Part shown: positions 1 to 7,728 of the stretch, piece after piece
Layout of the letters: each line of letters begins with the position of its first letter
Position numbering within the stretch: the first letter of the stretch is position 1
From: CAYZTY01 sp964444665
Lineage (GTDB): Bacteria; Planctomycetota; Phycisphaerae; Sedimentisphaerales; CAYZTY01
DNA length: 64,000 nt
Direction of reading: 5' to 3'
NCBI GenBank assembly: GCA_964444665.1
Contig: CAYUIE010000006.1
Span: forward strand, 1 to 64,000
The notes under the pieces: generated by a model
Database searches by the model: none
What the model was told of the DNA's origin: nothing
What the model saw: the letters and a program-made list of their open reading frames with translations, nothing else
Made by a program: the position numbers and the translations under genes

Positions 1-37
1 GTTACCCATGTAGTCGGCATAAATTGTTACCTATGTA
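1..37. repeat. Direct repeats, possible insertion-sequence end
   Basis: Two near-identical 12-mers, GTTACCCATGTA at 1-12 and GTTACCTATGTA at 26-37, lie 25 bases apart and are followed by CCGGTTGACAC. Closely spaced copies of this kind resemble the multiple terminal repeats of some insertion sequences (IS21- or IS481-like), so the window may begin just inside or beside an element whose body lies to the left. No transposase is visible here. This is inference from pattern only. Confidence 0.3.
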
Positions 38-107
38 CCGGTTGACACATTTTTTCAGTTATGGTGGGGCAACGGCTTTACCCCACTCGGGCAGTTCTCA
101 GGCGCCT

Positions 108-1259
108 CTATTTCGCGTAAAACTTGTGCACGGTAAGCTGTGTATATTTTTGGCCAGGCCTTAGAATTGAGTTGGGAAATTGTGGTTTATTCGGCGAATC
201 AGGGAAACGCTGGGCCTCAAGGCAAAGGCCCGCGTGCTTATTATAGACAATACCTGCCTTGCCTTTTATACTGCCGTCGAGAAAATTGCCCGAGTAGAAC
301 TGGATGCCGGGCTCGGTAGTATAAAGCTCCATTACCCGACCGCTCTTCGGCTCATGGACGCGCGCCGCAAATACCAGTTCCTTTCCACCGTTATCCACCA
401 CGTAATTGTGGTCATAGCCGCCCCTGACTTTAGCAATGTTTTTACCAACCGCGGTCGGCTCGGTGAAATCCATCGGTGTATCTTTCACAGGTTCGATTTC
501 GCCGATGGGGATGGAAGTTTCGTCCACAGGAGTAAAGCCGCCTGCATTCATCGTAAGAACATGCTCGAGAATACTGCACGAGGCATCGCCGGTAAGATTG
601 AAATAGCCGTGATGGGTCAGGTTGACCGGGCAGGCCTTGCTGGTCAGTGCCTCATAACTTATTTTCAGTTCATCATCATTTGTCAGGGTATAGACAACCG
701 TTACCGACAAATCGCCCGGATAACCTTCTTCGCCGTCCTTGCTATGGTAGGTAAATTCGACAGCGGGCCCTTTCTCTTTTTCAAGCTGCCTGCCTTTCCA
801 CACAACCTTGTTAAAACCCTTAAGACCTCCGTGCAAATGATTAGGCCCATCGTTCACGGCAAGTTTATATTCAACGCCGTCGAGCGTGAATCTGCCCTTC
901 GCAATGCGGTTTGCATATCGGCCAGCAGTCACTCCGATATAAGATTTATCGTTGATATAGCCGGCAAGTGTATCGTACCCGAGCGTTATATCAGCCAGTT
1001 TACCATCGCGGTCGGGCACCTCAAGGCCGACGAGAATAGCCCCGAAATTTGTAATTCTTGCAATCAGACCATTTTGGTTCGTCAGCGTGTACAAATCTAT
1101 CTCTTTGCCGTCGGCAGTTTTCCCGAAACTCTCTTTTCTAATGCTCATTTTCAACCTTTCTTCGAATTGAACAGCGTTCTTTCCCTTTACACAGCCACTA
1201 AACAATACGCACAAACTCGCAGCCACGCAGATTAAAACACATCCATTATTCATACTCAA
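108..1259 (-). CDS. Aldose 1-epimerase (galactose mutarotase), lipoprotein
   Basis: Interconverts the alpha and beta anomers of aldoses such as galactose and glucose. The 383-residue protein starts with a lipoprotein signal ending in the lipobox LFSGC (Cys23), so the enzyme is probably anchored outside the cytoplasm. The epimerase fold follows from about residue 39. Family motifs are present: NHLHGG around His143, LTHHGYFNLTG around His216-217 (general acid) and CLEAQRFPDSPN with Glu348 (general base), so the active site looks complete. A start at Met38 would give a cytoplasmic enzyme, but the good signal sequence favours the longer form. It is alone on the minus strand downstream of two LamG genes; no galactose pathway genes accompany it. 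An extracytoplasmic role in sugar uptake is inferred. Confidence 0.93.
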   Translation of the reverse strand: MSMNNGCVLICVAASLCVLFSGCVKGKNAVQFEERLKMSIRKESFGKTADGKEIDLYTLTNQNGLIARITNFGAILVGLEVPDRDGKLADITLGYDTLAGYINDKSYIGVTAGRYANRIAKGRFTLDGVEYKLAVNDGPNHLHGGLKGFNKVVWKGRQLEKEKGPAVEFTYHSKDGEEGYPGDLSVTVVYTLTNDDELKISYEALTSKACPVNLTHHGYFNLTGDASCSILEHVLTMNAGGFTPVDETSIPIGEIEPVKDTPMDFTEPTAVGKNIAKVRGGYDHNYVVDNGGKELVFAARVHEPKSGRVMELYTTEPGIQFYSGNFLDGSIKGKAGIVYNKHAGLCLEAQRFPDSPNKPQFPNSILRPGQKYTQLTVHKFYAK

Positions 1260-1384
1260 CCTCTTTTTCGCAAATTCTACATCATCACGTTATCGCTTCA
1301 ACTAAAATCAAGTATTGAGCACGAAATTCTAAAGTGAGTCCTCCCCATCACTTACTTCACTGGATATCGCTTAAGCCAAAAAAA

Positions 1385-1448
1385 ACCACTCTCCACAGCG
1401 TCCGGCTCCGATGTAGCACAGATCCAAAGCCGTGCTGTGGAGAGTGGT
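1385..1448 (-). terminator. Rho-independent terminator of LamG gene 1
   Basis: A perfect 15-bp stem (ACCACTCTCCACAGC at 1385-1399 pairing with 1434-1448) with a 34-base loop, followed on the minus strand by a run of T. It lies about 80 bases after the stop of the LamG gene ending at 1525. The same hairpin recurs after the paralogous gene at 3692-3749. Confidence 0.85.
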
Positions 1449-1524
1449 CTCAACTCAACTATCAATCCACTAATATCTATTAAACGGCTAATCCTTCAGC
1501 CGGCCAACTTTTATGGCTATTGCG

Positions 1525-3339
1525 TTACAATAACCAGGGCTTTTCACATCTGCCGTCACTCGGCTCGATGCATCGCCACCAGTCAATACCCATATCCTTC
1601 ATATCTTCGAAACCTATTCTGCAGTTACCGCTTTTATCAGCGGGTTTGTTCCAGCCGAACTTGTAAATCTGTTCACAGGTTTCCGGCGTCCATGGCTTTG
1701 CGGCCATTCCTTCCAGGTAGTGGATGAGTACACGCTCCTGTGGCAGGATGTAGCTATATAAGGCAAACTCATCTACCGTACCCTTCAGGCAGTTGTACCG
1801 ACCGGCAGAAGTGGCTTCAGCACCAATAAGGAATTCCCGGAACTCAGGTCCCAATATGCCGGTAATATTAAGAGACTCGTTGGGCTCCTGCGTACGAGTG
1901 TTGAGTAGTGCCCCATCAAGGTAAAACTGCATCACGATAGGCGGGCTGTTCGGCGAGCTGTCATTGACATCGAATGTAGCTACCGCGTGGTGCCAATCGC
2001 CGTCAGCAACTCCGGTCTCCTGGCATGGATCGGCATTTTCGTCAAATCCCGGATGCTGAGCCCACATTGCGGCTTCAACTTCTGCAATTCCCTCAACTCC
2101 GGCGAATATACCATACGAACTGTAGGTCACCATTACTCTTGAGGATTCACTATTCGACCATGTGCCGTTATTAGAGAACAGCCGTGCCCAACCAAGTTCT
2201 CCACCTTCTTGATATGAGTCATATGGGTCCGACCTGAACCACACCTCGACAGAAATATCAGCCGGTGTCAGGGCATAACTGTGAGAATAATCGTCGCCGG
2301 TGCCATCGTAGCCCGGGCTGAAGATAACAACGGTCTCAGAGTTAGGCACGCCGTGAAGGTAGACACCCTTGCCAACCTTGCCGGGGGCAAAATATGGGTC
2401 TGCCCCAACATAGTTGGCCTCAACGGCAAGGCTGCCATAGTTTACGACGTTGACGTCTTCTGCAATTTCCTCTTCGAACCTGAAGTATATCGAGGGATTA
2501 TCAGCTATAACTTCATTTGGATAGCCATTCGGCTCGAATATACCCTCATAGGTTACTACTACGTGGTGCCAGGCACCATCGTTGATGTCGGGTGTGGTGG
2601 CAAAGAAATCTGTGGTGCCGCCGCCGATTACGCCCACCTGCATTACACCATTAACATCAGCATCGGTCATTGCACCATAGGCTGTCTCAATTTGCCAATC
2701 GCCGTTATGTTGGAACAGTCTCGGATAATTGTCATCGAGATGCGTAGACTTCACCCAAACCTCGATTGAGACATTATTATGCGAAAATGACCCGTCGCCA
2801 TCCCACAGGTCGATGCAGCCCGCATTGCTGTCGCCGCCGAATTTCGCGGCTTTATCGGTGCCGAATACACCTGCCACCTGCATAATGATGTTGCTGTCAC
2901 TAATGTAAGTGCCGTTCCTCATTACAGCACTACTGGCATCGGGGTAGACGGGTGCATTACTATCACTGTTGGGGTCATTTAAGCGAAAATAAATCAAAGG
3001 ATTATCAGAGGCAACTTCGGCCGTGTAATTCGGCTCGTCGACTTGGGCAGCTAAATAGTGGTCATTAACATCATCAAGGCTGAGAACACCCTCATAAATG
3101 GCAAACTCGTCAAGCGCACCGTCAAGAACATTGTACATACTCCACCTGTTTCCTTCGCTTGCAAGGGTTACACGGTCGTATGTGTAGGTAAGCGCCTGTA
3201 CAGTGTTGCTTCCCATAAAGGCACCGTCAATGTAGAGTCTCTTTGTGACAGAGAAGCCGGCTAAGGACGGTGCGGCGATAGCCACACACATAACCGCCAC
3301 AAAGAAAAGAAATAAACATTTATGTCCGCTTCTCATCAT
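1525..3339 (-). CDS. Secreted LamG (concanavalin A-like) protein, copy 1
   Basis: Function unknown; the folds suggest carbohydrate or protein binding outside the cytoplasm. Residues 1-27 are a Sec signal peptide (hydrophobic core then SLAG). The mature protein opens with what is normally the C-terminal half of a LamG domain (LYIDG ... LDEFAIY, about 30-95). A LamG-like domain that stops after WHHVVVTYE (about 110-285) follows, then a complete LamG (about 300-560) with EVWFRS, WHHAVATF, YLDG and VDEFALY. The last 45 residues (CRIGFEDMKDMGIDWWRC, then a second Cys pair and PWLL) resemble the dockerin-like tail of planctomycete secreted proteins but lack the Asp ligands of a calcium loop. The gene is a tandem paralog of the one at 3829-5661, with which it shares its ribosome-binding region (GGAAGGAGAAAAC before ATG) and terminator. 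No catalytic residues are recognisable. Confidence 0.85.
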   Translation of the reverse strand: MMRSGHKCLFLFFVAVMCVAIAAPSLAGFSVTKRLYIDGAFMGSNTVQALTYTYDRVTLASEGNRWSMYNVLDGALDEFAIYEGVLSLDDVNDHYLAAQVDEPNYTAEVASDNPLIYFRLNDPNSDSNAPVYPDASSAVMRNGTYISDSNIIMQVAGVFGTDKAAKFGGDSNAGCIDLWDGDGSFSHNNVSIEVWVKSTHLDDNYPRLFQHNGDWQIETAYGAMTDADVNGVMQVGVIGGGTTDFFATTPDINDGAWHHVVVTYEGIFEPNGYPNEVIADNPSIYFRFEEEIAEDVNVVNYGSLAVEANYVGADPYFAPGKVGKGVYLHGVPNSETVVIFSPGYDGTGDDYSHSYALTPADISVEVWFRSDPYDSYQEGGELGWARLFSNNGTWSNSESSRVMVTYSSYGIFAGVEGIAEVEAAMWAQHPGFDENADPCQETGVADGDWHHAVATFDVNDSSPNSPPIVMQFYLDGALLNTRTQEPNESLNITGILGPEFREFLIGAEATSAGRYNCLKGTVDEFALYSYILPQERVLIHYLEGMAAKPWTPETCEQIYKFGWNKPADKSGNCRIGFEDMKDMGIDWWRCIEPSDGRCEKPWLL

Positions 3340-3828
3340 GTTTTCTCCTTCCGTATCAATAAATTCTTATAAACGTTTAAACAATCTACCGCTCTTCACA
3401 TATTCAGTTTCTCGCGAACTATACACGTTCAACAATTCAATGACTGTAGCATTTATTATTTGGAAAGTTCGATGATAAGCGTAAGAAGCTTTCTGACTAC
3501 TCTTCAGTTACAACATTCAGTATATGCAGTATAACACAAATGTCAAGTAAATTGCAGAGATTTCAGACATTCTGGGCTATTTTGGATATTTACTGGCCTG
3601 ATAATCAGGTCAAAAAAACCGCACCGAGTAAGTCAATAACAATTCTTTGTTTGTTTTTTACTAATAGAATATCGCTTAAGCCCAAAAAAAAACCATTCTC
3701 CACAACGTCTGGCTCCGTTACACCACAAAGCCATGCTGTGGAGAATGGTGTACAATCAATTCGTAATTCACTAATATCTGTTAATCGGCTAATCTTTCAA
3801 CCGGTCAACTTTTTTTATGGCTATTACG
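3340..3828. other. Gene-free spacer between the two LamG paralogs
   Basis: 489 bases without a convincing gene. 3340-3520 is the upstream region of LamG copy 1 and holds its ribosome-binding site; no clear sigma-70 promoter stands out. 3660-3828 is the 3' untranslated part of LamG copy 2 and aligns with 1365-1524 after copy 1 (shared ATATCGCTTAAGCC, terminator hairpin, CACTAATATCTGTTAA-like stretch). The duplicated unit therefore included the gene's 3' flank. Confidence 0.7.
3692..3749 (-). terminator. Rho-independent terminator of LamG gene 2
   Basis: A 15-bp stem (3692-3706 with 3735-3749, one A-C mismatch) followed on the minus strand by nine or more T. It is homologous to the hairpin at 1385-1448. 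The loop sequences differ more than the stems do. Confidence 0.85.
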
Positions 3829-5661
3829 CTATAGTAGCCAAGGTTTCTCACAACTTCCGTCACTCGGCTCGATGCAGCGCCACCAGTCAATACCCATCTC
3901 CTTCATATCTTCGAAACCTATTCTACAGTTACCGCTCTTATCAGCAGATTTCTCCCAGCCGAACTTGTAAATCTGCTCACAAGTCTCCGGTACCCACGGC
4001 ACTCCGGCCATTCCTTCTCTGTAGTGTAAGGCGATACGTTCCGGCGACAGGAGATAGCCGTACAATGCAAACTCATCTACCGTACCCTTCAGGCAGTTGT
4101 ACCGACCGGCAGAAGTGGCTTCAGCACCAATAAGGAATTCCCGGAACTCAGGTCCCAATACGCCGGTTATAGACTCAGACACATTGGGTTCCATCAAAGT
4201 ACTGCCCAACAGTGCCCCATCAACGTAAAGCGACATTGTTAAAGGCGGACTGTTTACATCAACATCGTTTACATTGAACATAGCCACTACATGATGCCAT
4301 TTGTGGTCACCTGGTCCGGTGTCGCACGGGTCGGGGGTATTGGGGTCATATTTTGGGTCTTCAAAATAAAAATACGGACAGTCCCTATCATCGTCTTTCT
4401 GGCTTCCGGCGACGATAGAATACCCGTTGCCGGTGAGGTGCGACCGTCCGCCTTCCATGTATCTCCAATTACCATTGTTAGAGTACAAACGGGCCCAGCC
4501 TGTTGCTCCACCTTGTTCGTAATCTTCTTGTAACTCGCTTCTGAACCATAACTCGACACTCATATCTCCTGGTGTCAGGGCATAGCTGTGAGAATTGTCG
4601 CCGCCGGTGCCATCATAGCCCGGGCTGAAGATACAAATGCATTCCCAACCAGGCGAGCCGCTAAGGTAGCAACCTTTGTCAACCTTACCGGGGGCAAAGT
4701 ATGGGTCGGGTCCAATATAATTTGCTTCAACGGCAAGACTGCCATAGTTTACAACGTTAACGTCTTCCCCCATTTCCTCCTCGAACCTAAACCATATCAG
4801 GGGGTTATCTAAGGATATTTCATTTGGATAGCCGTTCGGCTCGGCTACGGCATCATGATAGGCTACAACTATGTGATGCCAGTTGCCGTCGTTGATGTCA
4901 AAACTGTTGACATCAAAAAAGTCCGTACTGCTGCCGCCAATAACACCAATCTGCATCCCATTAACATCGTTAGGTTCGGTCATTACGCCATAGGCCCATT
5001 GATTTTGCCATCTGCCGTTATGCTGGAAGAGCCTCGGATGGTCTGTCCCAAGCGCTGTGGACTTAACCCACACCTCGACGGAGCCCTCTTCGAACGAAAG
5101 TGCCCGGTCCCTGTCTAAGATGTCGACGCAGCCCTTTGCACTATTACCGGCGAACTTGGCGGCTTTATCGGTTCCATTGAAGATACCCGTCACCTGTGTG
5201 ATGTTATTACTGATGTAAGTGCCGTTTCTTTGTATCCTGCTGCAGGGGTCGGCGAAAGCAAGCGAGCCATTGGTGGTAATGGGGTCATCTAAGCGTAAAT
5301 AAAGCAGCGGATTATCGGCTTGCACGGCCTTCACGTAATTTGGCTCGTCATTAGCGTCACCCAAAGCATAGTGGGCCTGTATGGTGCTAAGGGGTAGATT
5401 GACGTCATAAATGGCAAACTCGTCAAGCGCCCCATCAAGGTTGTTATACATATTCCTTTTGATTCCTTCGCAGGCAAGGATTACCCGGTCAAACGTGTAA
5501 GCAAGGTCGAATGGTGCTTCAACGCTGCCGACATATTGACCGTCAACGTAAAGGGTCTTCGTGACCTTGAATGTAGACGTAGCCATGACCGGCGCGGTAA
5601 ACGCAACACAAATTACCGCTACTAAGATTTGAAATAAGTATTTCTGTCCACCTCTCATCAT
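3829..5661 (-). CDS. Secreted LamG (concanavalin A-like) protein, copy 2
   Basis: A 610-residue tandem paralog of the gene at 1525-3339, with the same order: signal peptide (about 1-28, ending in VMA), a C-terminal LamG half directly after it (LYVDG, LDEFAIY), a LamG lacking that half (EVWVKS to WHHIVVAYH), a complete LamG (ELWFRS, WHHVVAMF, LYVDG, VDEFALY) and the Cys/Trp-rich dockerin-like tail. The two are nearly identical over about 60 residues around ILGPEFREFLIGAEATS and diverge elsewhere, which suggests selection or local gene conversion. It is probably exported; ligand and partner are unknown. Each copy has its own terminator, so the two are probably transcribed separately. Confidence 0.85.
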   Translation of the reverse strand: MMRGGQKYLFQILVAVICVAFTAPVMATSTFKVTKTLYVDGQYVGSVEAPFDLAYTFDRVILACEGIKRNMYNNLDGALDEFAIYDVNLPLSTIQAHYALGDANDEPNYVKAVQADNPLLYLRLDDPITTNGSLAFADPCSRIQRNGTYISNNITQVTGIFNGTDKAAKFAGNSAKGCVDILDRDRALSFEEGSVEVWVKSTALGTDHPRLFQHNGRWQNQWAYGVMTEPNDVNGMQIGVIGGSSTDFFDVNSFDINDGNWHHIVVAYHDAVAEPNGYPNEISLDNPLIWFRFEEEMGEDVNVVNYGSLAVEANYIGPDPYFAPGKVDKGCYLSGSPGWECICIFSPGYDGTGGDNSHSYALTPGDMSVELWFRSELQEDYEQGGATGWARLYSNNGNWRYMEGGRSHLTGNGYSIVAGSQKDDDRDCPYFYFEDPKYDPNTPDPCDTGPGDHKWHHVVAMFNVNDVDVNSPPLTMSLYVDGALLGSTLMEPNVSESITGVLGPEFREFLIGAEATSAGRYNCLKGTVDEFALYGYLLSPERIALHYREGMAGVPWVPETCEQIYKFGWEKSADKSGNCRIGFEDMKEMGIDWWRCIEPSDGSCEKPWLL

Positions 5662-6272
5662 GTTTTCTCCTTCCGTATTAAAAAAGTGTCCATTTTAATA
5701 ATAACTTTTATAGTCACCCACCGCAGGTCACTTCTACTATTCTAAAGAATAATCAACATTATCACTAACTACCTAACTGCTTATTTATACCGCTACCGAA
5801 ACCAACTTAGCCCTTCCAACCCAAATTTTCTTCGTATTGATTTTCTTTATTTCCTCCTTTTACTTTGGTTAGATAAATTCCGTCCTCCGAGCACCCTGAC
5901 TCCGCGCACACAGACTTCATATCAAACTTTACATCCAACTTATATTTTATATGCATCGATGGTCGTTTGTCAACAAATAATTGATGCAAAATAGCCTAAA
6001 TTATCGGAAAAAGTTAGTTTTTCTTTAAAATTCCGACATAATCGACCTCAGCCAAACAAAATACGAAATCCGTCCTTACCACCTGTTTTTATACTGCCAA
6101 GCCGTTATTAGCCTATACATAGGGGAAAAAATGAGCATCTTACATCCAAAATCCACTTATTCAGCCCCGGCAAACTGTTCCTATTGCATTTATACTGAGT
6201 AAAACTGCTCTTTCACAATTGGGTTGCCTGCTGCGTAATCAGATAATCGCGTCCAATTATCCTGGTGCCTGC
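5662..6272. other. AT-rich gene-free region
   Basis: 611 bases between LamG copy 2 and the DNA methylase gene. The part next to 5661 should hold the LamG promoter (an AT-rich TATTAAAAT-like stretch lies about 30 bases before the ribosome site). A 60-codon minus-strand reading frame at 5807-5989 has no recognisable similarity or good ribosome site and is not called. No tRNA, repeat or clear hairpin seen. Confidence 0.6.
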
Positions 6273-7436
6273 TTAGTGCTTTTCTATGAGGAAGAGGAAT
6301 TCTTTATTGGGTAACTCCGCATCACGTACCCATTCAGATGTCCATCGCATATCCGCCATAACGTTTTTCTTATAGTCAACCTCTATCACTTCTTCTGTTT
6401 TCCCACATTTGCGAATCGAATCATTCACCTCGTCGGCAGTAGCTCTCCCACCCGAACTATATGACAGAATTATGTGTCGTGCGCGCGTATTCTTCAAAAG
6501 ACGTTCGATTGCTTCCACTGCGATAAACCTGCCTGTCTTTCGGTTCCGCCGAAACTCTTCAAAAACAGAGGCGGAAACTCTGTCGGAAGTATCGACTCTT
6601 CTTCTTGCTTTTCCAAACAGCGGCGGATTGTCATTCAAACAAATCGTCGTCCAGATATGGTAATAGGAAGCATATCTTACGCGCGAGGGCGGCATCTTCT
6701 CGTTATTGGACCCATACGGAGGGTCAAAATATGCCATGTCGCTTTCGGCCTTATCAACAACATTGAAAATATCATCCTGCAGAACCTGGTGCTGATTTTC
6801 TGAAATCACGAAGTTGGGAATTTTCAGCAACATCTCATTATAAGACCGGCCCGACCAGCCGTTCAGATATGCTGCATAATGGCCTATCGTGCTGTCAACG
6901 GAATCGAGTGCCAACATCAGACTCGTCAACGCAACCGACCGTTCGACTTCGTCTAAGGCAAGTTTATCGATTTCCTCACGAATCGCATCGAGCCTGCGAG
7001 TGTTGTGTATCTGCCACGGCCTTTTGAGATTGTCGGCCTGCCTAGCGCTGCCCCCATTCGGCACACCTCCATAGTTTTCAGTAAACCAGCCGTCTTGGCC
7101 GGGTAAGGAATTTAGATGCTCAATCAGAGTCCTGTAGTGTTCCCTCGGATGATTGTTAAGCAGATAGCAGGTTGCAAATACCTTCGACCAAATTGCGCTG
7201 TCATTTGCGATAACCCTATACCCGCAGCGCGCAAGCGCCTGAGCAACTCTCGTGGTTCCGGAAAAGCCGTCAAGTATGGTCTTAGGTTCCACCTTTCGCG
7301 TCAGTTCAAGAATATAAGGCAGCAGTTTCAGCTTAGAACCCGCGTACTTGACACCTTCCGTCGCAGGAGCATCCTTAAATACTTTGAGCTTTCCCATCTT
7401 TCGCTTTATACCACACAAACACATCTTCCCTGCCAT
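6273..7436 (-). CDS. D12-class DNA adenine-N6 methyltransferase
   Basis: Transfers a methyl group from S-adenosylmethionine to the N6 of adenine in DNA. The 387-residue protein has the D12 (Dam-like) hallmarks: KYAGSK (30-35), the SAM-binding DGFSGTTRVAQ (56-66) and catalytic DPPY (238-241). It is longer than Dam (about 280), with extra sequence between motifs that probably carries target recognition. The start is uncertain: Met1, Met5 and Met14 are all in frame, and Met5 is preceded by AGGGAAG. Next on the minus strand upstream is the TrlF-like PHP/ATPase gene, 292 bases away, with no restriction endonuclease gene recognisable between them. It could be the modification half of a restriction-like defence unit or an orphan methylase; the former is inference. 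Confidence 0.88.
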   Translation of the reverse strand: MAGKMCLCGIKRKMGKLKVFKDAPATEGVKYAGSKLKLLPYILELTRKVEPKTILDGFSGTTRVAQALARCGYRVIANDSAIWSKVFATCYLLNNHPREHYRTLIEHLNSLPGQDGWFTENYGGVPNGGSARQADNLKRPWQIHNTRRLDAIREEIDKLALDEVERSVALTSLMLALDSVDSTIGHYAAYLNGWSGRSYNEMLLKIPNFVISENQHQVLQDDIFNVVDKAESDMAYFDPPYGSNNEKMPPSRVRYASYYHIWTTICLNDNPPLFGKARRRVDTSDRVSASVFEEFRRNRKTGRFIAVEAIERLLKNTRARHIILSYSSGGRATADEVNDSIRKCGKTEEVIEVDYKKNVMADMRWTSEWVRDAELPNKEFLFLIEKH

Positions 7437-7486
7437 CCGGCATTATTTTAGTTTTTCAGGATTATTGCAACCAGGATTTTGTTTAG

Positions 7487-7635
7487 CCCGCCGATTCATT
7501 CGGCGGGTTTCCCCCACCAACCCAAAATTTGATTAGCCCACGGCACCGCCGTGGGTTTCTTTTTGTTTAGCCGTCGCCGTTCCGGCCCAGAGCCCCAAGC
7601 GTGAGCGCGGGGTCACCGCCGTGGGTTTTTTTGTC
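7487..7635 (+). repeat. Three terminator-like palindromes in tandem
   Basis: Stem 1 pairs CCCGCCGA (7487-7494) with TCGGCGGG (7500-7507). Stem 2 pairs CCCACGGC (7537-7544) with GCCGTGGG (7548-7555) and is followed by TTTCTTTTT. A third copy keeps only its right arm (CACCGCCGTGGG, 7614-7625) before TTTTTTT. Each starts with TTAGCC and ends with GGGTTT. The T tracts lie on the plus strand, although both flanking genes run on the minus strand, so these are either terminators against opposing transcription or a small palindromic repeat family. Confidence 0.65.
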
Positions 7636-7728
7636 TTCACGATAATCTTCGCATACTGATAATAAATCAGGTCCCGTATTGTCTTAACATTCCTATCCGG
7701 CATACAATATCACGGTTTTAAAAGTTTA

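Noticed and set aside
180..1235. Long plus-strand reading frame of 351 codons
   Set aside because: It lies wholly antisense to the aldose epimerase gene, whose motifs are clear, and its product has no recognisable pattern.
5807..5989. 60-codon minus-strand frame
   Set aside because: No similarity, no good ribosome site, AT-rich spacer.
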